A stretch of DNA of 64,000 nt, from the NCBI RefSeq assembly GCF_037027445.1, contig NZ_JBANDL010000002.1, positions 5,092,001 to 5,156,000 of the forward strand, read 5' to 3'. The notes under the pieces were generated by a model. It was not told the origin of the DNA. It searched no databases and was given only the letters and a program-made list of their open reading frames with translations. The translations under genes and the position numbers were made by a program. Source of the stretch: Lysobacter firmicutimachus. GTDB taxonomy: Bacteria > Pseudomonadota > Gammaproteobacteria > Xanthomonadales > Xanthomonadaceae. Below, one piece after another: positions 1 to 8,376 of the stretch; the first letter of the stretch is position 1, and the number at the start of each line of letters is the position of its first letter.

Positions 1-2
1 AC

Positions 3-728
3 GCCACCGCCGGCGCGATCGCGGTCGCCGGTTCGGCCTTGCTCGGCAACTGGGTGCTGGCGCGGATCCCGGCCGGCATCTTCACCGTGCTGGTGACCCT
101 GTCGCCGATGTTCACCTCGCTGTTCAACGCCCTGGTCGAGCGCCGCTGGCCGACCCCGACCGCGCTGGCCGGCACCGTGCTCGGCCTGGCCGGGGTGCTG
201 CTGGTGCTGGTGCCGCGCGCGCAGTCGGTGGAACCGGAGCAGGCCCTGGCCCTGACCGTGGCCTTGGGCGTGCCGGTGCTGCTGGCGATCGGCAACGTCT
301 ACCGCAGCCGCCGCTGGCCGGCCGGCGTAAGCGCGCCGATGTCCACCGCCGGCACCATGCTGGTCCAGGCGCTGGCGGTGCTGCCGCTGCTGGCCGGCGC
401 CGAACTGCAGGGCAGCGCGGCGCAGGTCGCCGCGGTGTGGCCGCTGCTGCTGGCGATGGTGCTGGTGACCCTGGCCGCCAACGTCGCCGCCGCCGCCCTG
501 CAGCGCATCGCCGACAGCGTCGCCTACAGCCAGCTGGGCTATGTGGTCGCGCTGACCGGCGTGGTCTGGGGTGCGGTGCTGTTCGACGAACGCCTGGGCT
601 GGAGCTTCGTGCCGGCGGTGGCGCTGGTGTTCGCCGGGGTGATCCTGGCCAACCGCCGCGTCGCCGCGGCACCGGCGGCGGCCGCGCCCAGCGTCGTCTC
701 GGACCGTCTGGCCGGCGCTGCCCGCTGA
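3..728 (+). CDS. EamA/DMT-family inner-membrane transporter, C-terminal part (5' end outside window)
   Basis: The reading frame is open from the first bases of the window, so the start lies upstream and only about 241 C-terminal residues are seen. The product is almost wholly hydrophobic helices joined by short charged loops (for example VERRWPTPTALAG followed by GLAGVLLVLVP, and FDERLGWSFVPAVALVFAGVILANRR at the end). This two-half, ten-helix pattern with a conserved xxExxxxxxxxGxxLIxxG ending is characteristic of the EamA drug/metabolite exporter superfamily. The substrate cannot be read from sequence. An intrinsic terminator follows 22 bases after the stop. Confidence 0.8.
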   Translation, partial: ATAGAIAVAGSALLGNWVLARIPAGIFTVLVTLSPMFTSLFNALVERRWPTPTALAGTVLGLAGVLLVLVPRAQSVEPEQALALTVALGVPVLLAIGNVYRSRRWPAGVSAPMSTAGTMLVQALAVLPLLAGAELQGSAAQVAAVWPLLLAMVLVTLAANVAAAALQRIADSVAYSQLGYVVALTGVVWGAVLFDERLGWSFVPAVALVFAGVILANRRVAAAPAAAAPSVVSDRLAGAAR

Positions 729-750
729 ACGCCGCCTGGTGTCCGCTCCC

Positions 751-785
751 GGCCCGGTGCGCCCGCACCGGGCCGGAGCTTTTTT
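751..785 (+). terminator. Intrinsic terminator of the EamA transporter gene
   Basis: A perfect 10-bp stem (GGCCCGGTGC at 751-760 pairing with GCACCGGGCC at 765-774) with a 4-base loop is followed by GGAGC and six T (780-785). This is a textbook Rho-independent terminator on the plus strand. Confidence 0.9.
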
Positions 786-934
786 GTGAGGCGGATCGCA
801 ATCCCGGCATCGGCGGGCCGCGGCGCCCTTTCGCCGCCGCCGATCGCGGGTATGAAATCGAAGCGAACAGGAATTCCCCTTCGAGCAAGGCCGGCCGCCG
901 CTCCCCCGGTAGCCGCGATCAGGACGGCCCGCCG

Positions 935-1258
935 ATGAATCCCCATGCTCCACGGCTGTACGCCGACCCACGCGGCGTCTGGCGCGACGACGGCGTCGGC
1001 CGGATCCACGGCGTCCGCTGGAACGAGATCGACGGTGTCGACGCGTACGCGATCGACGCCGACGGCACGCGCCAGGTGTTCGTCGAATTGGGCACCGCAG
1101 CCGGGCACCGCCTGGAACTGCCGATCGACTGGCCCGGTTACCGCGAAGTCGCCACGGCGTTGAGCCTGCGCCTGGCGGGGCTGCGCCTGGAAACGCTGCT
1201 GGGGGCCGGCCACCTGCGCCCGGAGGACCCGCCGGCGGTGCTGTGGTGGCGCGATTGA
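935..1258 (+). CDS. Hypothetical protein, 107 aa
   Basis: A small soluble protein starting MNPHAPRLYADPRGVW. It contains alternating strand-like segments around GVRWNEIDGVDAYAID and RQVFVELGTAAGHRLELP and a C-terminal helix ending in a tryptophan pair (VLWWRD). The pattern of a W-x-E-I-x-G-V turn followed by a helix suggests a PH-like or bPH-type fold, but this is only an impression and I do not recognise the family. The ATG at 935 was chosen because everything upstream in this frame is low-quality sequence reaching back into the transporter gene. No clear ribosome site apart from AGGA 14 bases upstream. Confidence 0.6.
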   Translation: MNPHAPRLYADPRGVWRDDGVGRIHGVRWNEIDGVDAYAIDADGTRQVFVELGTAAGHRLELPIDWPGYREVATALSLRLAGLRLETLLGAGHLRPEDPPAVLWWRD

Positions 1259-1353
1259 GCCTGCCCGATGCGACAGCGGCGACCGCCCCTGTCGCACCGT
1301 CGGACCGGCCTGGGTGCAAAATCCCGCCCCATCGCCATCGCAAGGGACGTCCC

Positions 1354-1755
1354 ATGAGATCGCCAGCGCTGCTGCTGTGCCTGCTGCTGCCCGCCTCGCC
1401 CGTACCGGCCGCGGACGACGGCCCGGCGGGCGCCATCGCGTCGGTCGCCCGCGCGACCGGCATGAGTTATCGATTCGGCGCCCGCTGCGGCTTCGACCCG
1501 GACCTGCTGCGCCGGCACAAGAGCAAGTTCCAGGCCGAAGCGAACACCGCCAACGCGGCCCTGCCAGCCGGCCAGGCGGTGGACATCGCGGCCGAGTTCC
1601 AGGTCGGTTTCGACGAAGCCGACCGCTTCTACGACGGGATCAAGGACACGCCGCAGCGCGGCATGGTGTGCCAGCAGTTCGCCCGGCAGATCGAGCAGGC
1701 GGTGGAGCACCCCAGCGTGCTGAGCCTGCCCACGCGCGCGATGCGTCCGCGCTAG
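1354..1755 (+). CDS. Hypothetical exported protein, 133 aa
   Basis: Begins with a signal peptide (MRSPALLLCLLLPASPVPA then AADDG), so it is probably periplasmic or secreted. The mature part is helical and polar, with two cysteines (RCGFDPDL and MVCQQF, roughly 95 nt of helix apart in sequence terms) that could form one disulfide. Helices around LRRHKSKFQAEAN, AEFQVGFDEADRFYDGI and CQQFARQIEQAVEH are clear. An AAGGGA ribosome site precedes the ATG. I do not recognise a named family; it resembles small cysteine-paired periplasmic proteins that are common and uncharacterised in Xanthomonadaceae. Confidence 0.65.
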   Translation: MRSPALLLCLLLPASPVPAADDGPAGAIASVARATGMSYRFGARCGFDPDLLRRHKSKFQAEANTANAALPAGQAVDIAAEFQVGFDEADRFYDGIKDTPQRGMVCQQFARQIEQAVEHPSVLSLPTRAMRPR

Positions 1756-1869
1756 TCCCGCACCGGCGACGATTCGCCGGCGTCGTCCCGCTATCGCAGG
1801 GGAACAATGGCAGCGGCGGCCGGACCGGCGTCGGCCGGCGCTGCGGACACCGCGCTCGCCCGGCCGCGC

Positions 1870-3039
1870 TCAGTCCAGCACGCGGCAGAACACCGCCTTG
1901 AGGTAGCGCGACTCCGGCACCTGCGCCAGCCAGGGGTGGTCGGCGCCGGCGCCGGCGACCTTGAGCACCTGCACCGTGCGCCCGGCGTAGAACGCGGCGC
2001 GGCGCAGCATGTCCAGGAACTGGTCCTCGGACACCAGGCCGGTGCAGGAGAAGGTCGCGAACAGGCCGCCGGGCTTGACCACGCTCAGCGCCAGCTTGTT
2101 CATGTCCAGGTACTTCTTCAGCGCCGCGATCACCTGCTCACGGTCGCGGGTCATCTTGGCCGGGTCCAGGATCACCACGTCGAAGCGCTCGCCGGCGTTA
2201 CCCAGGTCGCGCAGATAGGGGAAGATGTCGGCCTGGACGAACTTGACGTGGGCGCCGTTGAGCTTGGCGTTGCCCTTGGCGATGTTGATCACGTCGGCGT
2301 CGATGTCCACGCCGATCACTTCCTCGGCGCCGCGCGCCTTGGCGTAGACGCCGAAGCCGCCGGTGTTGCAGCACAGGTCGAGCACGCGCTTGCCGGCGAC
2401 CTGCTGCGACAGCCACTCGCGGTTCTCGCGCTGGTCGGCGAAGAAGCCGGTCTTGTGCGCGCCGGCCGGATCGGCGCGGAACTTGATTCCGTACTCGGTT
2501 ATGATCGCCGGCGGCACCGCTTCGGTGCCGCGGAAGTCGAAGCTTTCCTGCTTCTGCACGTGTTCGTCGGCGAAGGCGTAGAAGCGGCAGCCGGGGAACT
2601 GCGCGCGCAGCGCGTCGTAGATCCATTCGCGATGGCGGAACGCGCCGGCGCTGAAGTACTCGACCACCAGCAGGTCGCCGTAACGGTCCACGACCAGGCC
2701 GCTGATGCCGTCGCCTTCGCTGTGCACCACGCGCCAGGCGTCGCTGACCTGGTCGAGCTTGAGCACGTCGCGGCGCAGCGACACCGCCGCGGCGATCTTG
2801 CGCGCGAACCAGTCGGCGTCGATGGCCACGTCGGGGTCGTTCTCCAGCATGCGCAGGGCGATGCGCGAGTGGCCGTTGTAGAAGCCGCGGCCGATCCAGA
2901 CGCCGTCGACGCCGACCACGTCGACGATCGCCCCCGGCTTGGGACGCTGGGCGGGCTTGTCGACCAGGCGCTGGAAGATCCAGGGATGGGTGGATTTCCA
3001 GGCGTTCTTGAGGCGTACGGTGGGGATTTCGGTAGTCAT
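1870..3039 (-). CDS. rlmI: RlmI-type 23S rRNA (cytosine-C5) methyltransferase
   Basis: A 389-residue SAM-dependent methyltransferase. The N-terminal ~80 residues look like the PUA RNA-binding domain (HPWIFQRLV, GAIVDVVGVDGVWIGRGFYN), followed by a middle domain and a Rossmann methyltransferase. The SAM motif VLDLCCNTGGF is at 219-229, VIGVDIDADV follows, LDPAKM at 291-296, and FSCTGL with the likely catalytic cysteine near 332. RlmI (YccW) in Escherichia coli makes m5C1962 in 23S rRNA and has the same order; here LDPPK is LDPAK, a small departure. Length fits the family (about 396). The gene is convergent with the upstream small exported protein and divergent from the rhomboid gene. Confidence 0.88.
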   Translation of the reverse strand: MTTEIPTVRLKNAWKSTHPWIFQRLVDKPAQRPKPGAIVDVVGVDGVWIGRGFYNGHSRIALRMLENDPDVAIDADWFARKIAAAVSLRRDVLKLDQVSDAWRVVHSEGDGISGLVVDRYGDLLVVEYFSAGAFRHREWIYDALRAQFPGCRFYAFADEHVQKQESFDFRGTEAVPPAIITEYGIKFRADPAGAHKTGFFADQRENREWLSQQVAGKRVLDLCCNTGGFGVYAKARGAEEVIGVDIDADVINIAKGNAKLNGAHVKFVQADIFPYLRDLGNAGERFDVVILDPAKMTRDREQVIAALKKYLDMNKLALSVVKPGGLFATFSCTGLVSEDQFLDMLRRAAFYAGRTVQVLKVAGAGADHPWLAQVPESRYLKAVFCRVLD

Positions 3040-3175
3040 CCGCCCATTCTACCGGGCCCGGCGCCGCCGGCCCGGCGCGGGCGCGGGCCGATCGGCGTCG
3101 CAATCCCGCCTGCGGGACGAAGTAGCCCGCCGCGGCCGGCTTGTTTTGCCCGCCACCGGTGCCAATCTGGTCTCC

Positions 3176-3958
3176 ATGCACCTGCCCACCGACGCCCCGA
3201 TCCCCGACACCCCGGCCCAGCGCAAGGCCGACCGTGCGCGGCTGCTGCGCGCGCTCAACCTCAGCCTGGGCTTCGTCCTGGTCCTGGTCGCGGTGTTCAG
3301 CGCCCAGAGCCTGTTCGACCCGCGCCCGTTCACCGTCCAGCCCTGGTCGGCGGCCGGCCTGCTCGGCCTGCTGACCGCACCGCTGTTGCACGGCTCGATC
3401 GAGCACCTGGCGGCGAACGCCACCTCGCTGCTGCTGCTCGGCAGCCTGGCCGGCGCGGTCTACCCGCAGGCGACCGCCCGCGCCCTGCCCTTGCTGTGGC
3501 TCGGCTCCGGCCTGGGCGCCTGGCTGCTCGGCGAGCCGGGCAGCTATCACCTCGGCGCCAGCGGCCTCACTCACGGCCTGATGTTCCTGGTCATGACCCT
3601 GGGCCTGCTGCGCCGCGACCGGGCCTCGATCGCCGCGGCGATGATCGCCTTCCTGCTCTACGGCGGCATGCTGCTGACCGTGCTGCCGCGCGAGATCGGC
3701 GTGTCCTGGCAGGCCCACCTCGGCGGCGCCGTCGCCGGCGTGATCGCCGCCTACGCCTTCCGCCTGCGCGACCCGCTGCCGCCGCGCAAGCGCTACAGCT
3801 GGGAAGACGAGGAAGACGCCGAACTGGCGCCGCTCAACGACGAACTGGAACCGCCCAAGCCGCGCGACGTGCCGGTGCTGTGGAACCGTCCCGACCCGCG
3901 CGACGTGCAGACCGGCACCGTGCTGCGGTTTCCGCCGCGGCGCGAGCCGGAGGAGTAG
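3176..3958 (+). CDS. Rhomboid-family intramembrane serine protease
   Basis: 260 residues with about six membrane helices flanked by a charged N-terminus and a long acidic, proline-rich cytoplasmic tail (from about 205). The rhomboid signature is complete: HGSIEHLAANATSL in helix 2 (supplying the oxyanion-site His and Asn), GASG with nucleophile Ser129, and HLGG with the partner His181. Rhomboids cleave membrane proteins within or next to their transmembrane segment. The ATG at 3176 lies before the first helix and is the sensible start; the upstream open frame is non-coding. The ~55-residue tail (RKRYSWEDEEDAE onwards) is an unusual extension. Confidence 0.88.
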   Translation: MHLPTDAPIPDTPAQRKADRARLLRALNLSLGFVLVLVAVFSAQSLFDPRPFTVQPWSAAGLLGLLTAPLLHGSIEHLAANATSLLLLGSLAGAVYPQATARALPLLWLGSGLGAWLLGEPGSYHLGASGLTHGLMFLVMTLGLLRRDRASIAAAMIAFLLYGGMLLTVLPREIGVSWQAHLGGAVAGVIAAYAFRLRDPLPPRKRYSWEDEEDAELAPLNDELEPPKPRDVPVLWNRPDPRDVQTGTVLRFPPRREPEE

Positions 3959-3979
3959 CCGCGCCCGAGGCCGGCCGCC

Positions 3980-4003
3980 TGTAGGAGCGGCGTGAGCCGC
4001 GAC
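3980..4003. repeat. REP-type element (GTAGGAGCGGCGT family)
   Basis: Single copy of the 24-bp element TGTAGGAGCGGCGT followed by GAGCCGCGAC. The internal GCGGC/GCCGC arms can form a short hairpin. The same element recurs at 11287, 11421, 17476, 17562, 17698, 42438, 54082 and 54221, always between genes. Confidence 0.85.
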
Positions 4004-4198
4004 AAGGGACGCGCAGAGAAAGCAGCGCTGCCGACGCCAATCAAAGCCGCGAACCGCTACGCATCGATGCCGCGCAATCGCGATCCTCTCGCCGAGACCG
4101 CGAGGAAATCGCCTCTGTGCTCGCTGCGCCGCTCGGCGTTCTGCAGTAAGGTCTGCGCACCGCGGGCGTTGCCCGCTCCTGTGACGAAGGAGTCCGTC

Positions 4199-4582
4199 AT
4201 GCGTCAGGTTCGCGTCCTCGCGGCTGCGATCTCGTTCGGTATCGCCCTGTTCGCCCTCGCTCCGCTCGCCCACGCCGGCAGCGCCTGCCTGCTGGAAGGC
4301 CAAGTGATGGGCCAGCCGGTCAACGAATGCACCCAGACCGATCAGCCGGTGCCGGAAGAGGTGCAGCAGCAGCAATGCAACGGCAGCGTGCCGGGGCTGG
4401 CCGAAATGGGCGGGCAGGTGACCGCGCGGCGGGTCGAAAGCTGCCCGGCGGGCGCCAACGGCGTGTGCGAGTCGCCGATGGGCACGCAGGCGCGGATCCA
4501 TTACTACAAGCGCAGCCCGGAGCAGATCGCTGCGATCAAACAAGCCTGCGAGATGCAGCGCGGCCGCTGGGTCGCGCGATGA
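4199..4582 (+). CDS. Exported cysteine-containing hypothetical protein, 127 aa
   Basis: Signal peptide (MRQVRVLAAAISFGIALFALAPLAHA) followed by a small mature domain with five cysteines (SACLLEG, NECTQT, QQCNGS, ESCPAG, GVCESP) and a sixth in the C-terminal helix (KQACEMQRGRW), consistent with disulfide bonding in the periplasm. A good GAAGGAG ribosome site lies 6-8 bases before the ATG. The stop overlaps the start of the next gene (ATGA), so the two are translationally coupled. I do not recognise a family. Confidence 0.7.
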   Translation: MRQVRVLAAAISFGIALFALAPLAHAGSACLLEGQVMGQPVNECTQTDQPVPEEVQQQQCNGSVPGLAEMGGQVTARRVESCPAGANGVCESPMGTQARIHYYKRSPEQIAAIKQACEMQRGRWVAR

Positions 4583-5343
4583 GGGCCGGCTTCGCCGCCG
4601 TCGCGCTGGCCGCGATGGCGTGGCCGGCGCTGGCGCAGGAATCGACGCCGACGCCGTCGTTCGACCGTCCGGGCATTTCCTTCTCGACCGCCACCCTGCC
4701 GCGCGGCGCGTTCGCCTGGGAACAGGGCCTTCCGGATTTCGAGCGCGACCGCGGCGGCGGTGCGCGGCGCACGCTGTACAGCGCCAACACCAATCTGCGC
4801 CTGGGCTTGAGCGACCGGGTCGAATTGCAGTTGTCGGGCTCGCCCTACAACCGCTTGCGCGAGCGCGACGCGCACGGGCGCCGCTCGCGCCACGGCGCCG
4901 GCGACACCGGGCTGGCGCTGAAAGCGGCGCTGCCGAGTTCGCACGAGGCCTTCTCGTGGGCGGTGCTGGCCGGCGTCGCCGCCGCCAGCGGCGATCGCGA
5001 GTTCAGCAACGGCGCGACCCAGTACACGCTGGGCACCACGCTCGGCTACGACTTCGACGAACGCCTGGCCGGCGCGCTGTACGTCAATCTCGACCGCAGC
5101 GACGGCGTCGACACCTGGACCTGGTCGCCGAGCCTGAGCCTGGCGCTGAACGACCGCACCGCGGTCTACGTCGAAGCCGGCCTGTCGCGCAGCGACCACG
5201 CGTCGACCACCTCGGTCGCAGGCGGCGGGGTCACCTGGATGGCGACCCCGCGGGTGCAACTCGACGCCTCCTTCGACGTCGGCCTGGACCGCAACAGCCC
5301 CGATTTAACGGGGGGTGTTGGGGCGTCGTTCTACTTCGACTGA
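4579..5343 (+). CDS. Outer-membrane beta-barrel protein (phenol-degradation 'transporter' type)
   Basis: 254 residues: signal peptide (MRAGFAAVALAAMAWPALAQ) then a chain of amphipathic beta strands with alternating aromatic/hydrophobic residues (TLYSANTNLRLGLSDRVELQLSGSPY, ALYVNLDRSDGVDTWTWSPSLSLALNDRTAVYVEAGL, VQLDASFDVGLDRNSPD) ending in the outer-membrane signature phenylalanine-x-phenylalanine-D (ASFYFD). This fits the family annotated as MetA-pathway-of-phenol-degradation transporter; substrate unknown. Its ATG overlaps the stop of the upstream cysteine-rich exported protein, implying a two-gene operon. Its last 39 bases overlap the 3' end of the convergent GH18-like gene. Confidence 0.78.
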   Translation: MRAGFAAVALAAMAWPALAQESTPTPSFDRPGISFSTATLPRGAFAWEQGLPDFERDRGGGARRTLYSANTNLRLGLSDRVELQLSGSPYNRLRERDAHGRRSRHGAGDTGLALKAALPSSHEAFSWAVLAGVAAASGDREFSNGATQYTLGTTLGYDFDERLAGALYVNLDRSDGVDTWTWSPSLSLALNDRTAVYVEAGLSRSDHASTTSVAGGGVTWMATPRVQLDASFDVGLDRNSPDLTGGVGASFYFD

Positions 5344-6219
5344 ACCGCGCAACGCCGCGGCCGTGCCCACGCCGGTGGCGATCGCCGCGGCGTAGTCCGG
5401 GGCCTGCGTGCCCGCCGATTCGTAGGTCCACAGGAAGCCGCCGCCGATGCCGTCGCTGGCCCATTGCGCGTACTGCTGCTGGACCTGGTTCGGGGTCGAA
5501 TCGGTGGACACGCCGGGGATCACGAAGCTGGCCGGGAAACCGGCGCCGAGCTTCTGCCGCAGCGCCTGGATCCAGTCGTCCGGATCGTTGCCGGCGCCGC
5601 CGGAATAGCACTGCAGGTTGAACGCGATCACCAGGCCGGGGTCGGTCTTCTCCAGTTCGGCCAGGCAGCCGACCCAGAAGTCCGGGTTGTAGTAGGGGCA
5701 GAAGGTGACGTGGAAGCCGATCTTGCCGAGCATGCGGCTGAATTCGACCACCAGCTTGGTGTCCTGCATTTCCTCGTCGTCCAGGTCGATCGCCTCGATC
5801 GCCGGGAAGGTTTTCTTCAGCGCGACCAGATTCTGGTACAGCGGGTTCTTCTCGCTGATGCCGTATTCGGCGATGAGCTTCTGGATGTTGGCGTAGTCGC
5901 CCACGCCGCCGCCGCCGATCGACAACCAGACGCGTTCGATCCCGGTCTTGCCCTGGGTCAGCGAATTGACCAACGGCACCCACTCGGCCGGGCCGACGTA
6001 CTTGCCGTTGGCGAAGATTTCGGTGTCGTTGTAGTACAGATCGCCCTTGTAGGTGTCCGGCGCCGGCGGCGACTTGTCCTGGTAGTGCGGGTGCGCCAGC
6101 GCCAGGATCGCGGTGTTGAACTTGGAGTTCTTGAGTCCTTCGATGTAGCTCTTGCCGCCGGTCTTGGAGAACAGGCCTTCGCAGTAAGCGGCGACGACGG
6201 GCGCGGTGATCGTAGGCAT
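5305..6219 (-). CDS. GH18-like glycosidase (chitinase-type TIM barrel) without signal peptide
   Basis: 304 residues with GH18 hallmarks: a first strand VVAAYCEG, the SxGG motif (LSIGGGG near 100-105), and the catalytic strand AIDLDDEEM, where E142-x-x-D145-x-D147-x-E149 stands in for the DxxDxDxE motif (first Asp is Glu, the catalytic acid Glu is present). Later strands FHVTFCPYYN and LVIAFNLQCYSGG also fit. Known GH18 enzymes cleave beta-1,4 N-acetylglucosamine bonds; activity here is inferred. No signal peptide or membrane anchor is visible, which is odd for a chitinase. A good AGGAGT ribosome site precedes the ATG. The 3' end overlaps the convergent barrel-protein gene. Confidence 0.72.
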   Translation of the reverse strand: MPTITAPVVAAYCEGLFSKTGGKSYIEGLKNSKFNTAILALAHPHYQDKSPPAPDTYKGDLYYNDTEIFANGKYVGPAEWVPLVNSLTQGKTGIERVWLSIGGGGVGDYANIQKLIAEYGISEKNPLYQNLVALKKTFPAIEAIDLDDEEMQDTKLVVEFSRMLGKIGFHVTFCPYYNPDFWVGCLAELEKTDPGLVIAFNLQCYSGGAGNDPDDWIQALRQKLGAGFPASFVIPGVSTDSTPNQVQQQYAQWASDGIGGGFLWTYESAGTQAPDYAAAIATGVGTAAALRGSVEVERRPNTPR

Positions 6220-6618
6220 GATCGACTCCTTGGTGGGGGGTGGCGTAGGGGTGAACGCGCCGGTTCCGTCGCTGCGGACAGGCCCGGACCGCGGATGTTC
6301 GGTTCTGGGACGCACGGCGCGGGCGCGGCGGGCGCGTGGTCGCCCGGCCTATAGATTCGGTGAGCGTGGCGGCGGCGCCGGCGGCGAAAGAGGCTCGGTC
6401 GGCGCGGTCTGAATGCGTCCATCCGACTGCGTTCGCCCGCGCTCTCAGCACTGCGACCGCGCGCTCAGCGCCGGATTGCGACCGCGATGCGGGTTCGCCG
6501 CGTTTCGCGCCCAGCCCGGCGCAGGCGCAGGCCGTGGCGGCGCGCGCGCGACGGTGCTAGCGTCGGCGGCATTGGCGCGCCGCCGGGTGCGCACCGCTTC
6601 GAGACCGTGGGGGATCCG
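6220..6618. other. Divergent intergenic region (GH18-like gene / M28 peptidase gene)
   Basis: About 400 bases between two divergent starts. I see no credible gene. It should hold both promoters; a TGCTAGCGT near 6555 could be the -10 for the rightward peptidase gene. Several long open frames cross it but have the arginine/alanine-rich look of GC-driven shadows. Confidence 0.5.
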
Positions 6619-8340
6619 ATGCGCCGTGGGTTCCGTTCCGGCCGCCTGGCCGTCCGTCCGTCGTCGTCGCCTCTGGCCTGGGCCGCGGCGCTGTGCCTGC
6701 TGGCCGCCTGCCAGCGCACCGCGCCGGTGCCGGCGCGGGACGTCCACGACACTGCCCCCGGCGCCGATGCGCGGCGGATCGAGGCCGACGTGCGCTTTCT
6801 CGCCGACGACCTGCTCGAAGGCCGCGAAACCGGCACCCGCGGCTACGACCTGGCCGCGCTCTACGTCGCCCAGCGCCTGCGCGCGATCGGCCTGCAGCCG
6901 GCCGGCGACGACGGCGGCTATTTCCAACGCGTGCCCTTGTTGCGCGCGCAGCGGGTCGACGGCGGCGGCAGCCTGATCGTGCACCGGCCCGGCGCGACGG
7001 TGGCGCTGAAGTACCGCGAACAGTTCCTGCCGCAACTCGACTTCGACCGTTCGCAGGCGCGGGTGGCGGCGCCGGCGGTGTTCGTCGGCCAGGCGGTGCA
7101 TGCGCCGGAACTCGATTACGACGACTTCGCCGGGCTCGATCTGCGCGGCAAGATCGCGGTGCTGCTGCACGGCGCACCGGCGCGTTTCGACATCGACCGG
7201 CGCGCGTTCTACAGCTCGATGCAGGAAAAGTTCGCCGCCCTGGTCGCGCGCGGCGCGGTCGGCGCGGTGATCGTCGCCAGCGAGGACGAGGAGCAGCGCC
7301 AGCCGTGGGCGCGCAGCGCGCAGAACTGGGCGCGGCCGGGCATGCGCCTGCGCGGCGCCGACGGCCGCGCGCTGGACACGTTTCCGCAACTGCAGGTCGT
7401 CGCCAGCGTCTGCGCCGCAGCCGCACCGCTGCTGCTCGACGCCGGCGGCCGCAGCGCGCGCCAGGTGTTCCGCGACGCGCGCGAAGGAAGCCTGCGCGGT
7501 TACGACTTGCCGGGCACGCTGGAGCTGTCGTCGCTGACCCGGATCGCGCCGACGCAATCGCGCAACGTCGTCGCGCGCCGTCCCGGCGCCGACCCGGCGC
7601 TGGCGCGCGAGCACGTATTGTTCAGCGCCCATCTCGATCATGTCGGCATCGGCGCGCCGGTGCGCGGCGATGCGATCTACAACGGCGCACTCGACAACGC
7701 CTTGGGCGTGGCCATTCTGCTGGAAGCCGCACAGCAGCTGGCGCGGGCACCGTCGCCGCCGCAGCGCTCGCTGCTGTTCCTGGCGGTGACCGGCGAAGAG
7801 AAGGGCCTGCTCGGCGCGCACTGGTACGCCCGCCATCCCAGCGTGGCGCGCGAGTCGATCGTCGCCAACATCAATATGGACATGCCGGTGCTGCTGACCC
7901 CGACCCGCGACGCGGTGCCGGTCGGGGTCGAGCATTCCAGCCTGCAGGCGACGCTCGAGCGCGCCGCCGGCGAGGTCGGCCTGCGCCTGAGTCCGGACCC
8001 CAACCCGGAAGAAAGCGTGTTCATCCGCAGCGACCAGTACGCCTTCATCCGCGCCGGCATCCCCGCGGTGTACCTGACCGGCGGCATCCAGGCGCAAGCC
8101 GCCGGCACCGACGGCCGCGCGGTGCTGCGCGAGTTCCTGCGCGAGCGCTATCACCAGCCCGGCGACGACGTCTCCCAGCCGATCCAGTACGCCGACGCGG
8201 CGCGGCTGGCGCGGCTCAACGCGCGCATCGGCCAACGGGTCGCCGACGACCCGGAGCGGCCGCGCTGGAACCGCGGCGATTTCTTCGCCGAGCGCTTCGC
8301 CCGGCCGACGACCGCCGCCGCGAAAACGGCCGCGCCGTAG
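6619..8340 (+). CDS. M28-family zinc aminopeptidase, lipoprotein
   Basis: 573 residues. The N-terminus is a lipoprotein signal with lipobox LLAAC, so it is probably tethered in the envelope. A PA-like insertion (FVGQAVHAPELDYDDFAGLDLRGKIAVLL) precedes the catalytic domain. All M28 metal ligands are visible: H338 in AHLDHVG, D359 in GALDNALG, the Glu pair E393-E394 in TGEEKG, D421 in NINMDM and H512 in RYHQPGDD. M28 enzymes of this layout remove N-terminal amino acids from peptides with two zinc ions. The ATG at 6619 begins the signal peptide. The next gene, a racemase-family protein, begins 37 bases downstream and may be co-transcribed. Confidence 0.9.
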   Translation: MRRGFRSGRLAVRPSSSPLAWAAALCLLAACQRTAPVPARDVHDTAPGADARRIEADVRFLADDLLEGRETGTRGYDLAALYVAQRLRAIGLQPAGDDGGYFQRVPLLRAQRVDGGGSLIVHRPGATVALKYREQFLPQLDFDRSQARVAAPAVFVGQAVHAPELDYDDFAGLDLRGKIAVLLHGAPARFDIDRRAFYSSMQEKFAALVARGAVGAVIVASEDEEQRQPWARSAQNWARPGMRLRGADGRALDTFPQLQVVASVCAAAAPLLLDAGGRSARQVFRDAREGSLRGYDLPGTLELSSLTRIAPTQSRNVVARRPGADPALAREHVLFSAHLDHVGIGAPVRGDAIYNGALDNALGVAILLEAAQQLARAPSPPQRSLLFLAVTGEEKGLLGAHWYARHPSVARESIVANINMDMPVLLTPTRDAVPVGVEHSSLQATLERAAGEVGLRLSPDPNPEESVFIRSDQYAFIRAGIPAVYLTGGIQAQAAGTDGRAVLREFLRERYHQPGDDVSQPIQYADAARLARLNARIGQRVADDPERPRWNRGDFFAERFARPTTAAAKTAAP

Positions 8341-8376
8341 CCGAAGGCGGCGCCGAGCGCGTGACATACTGCGGCG

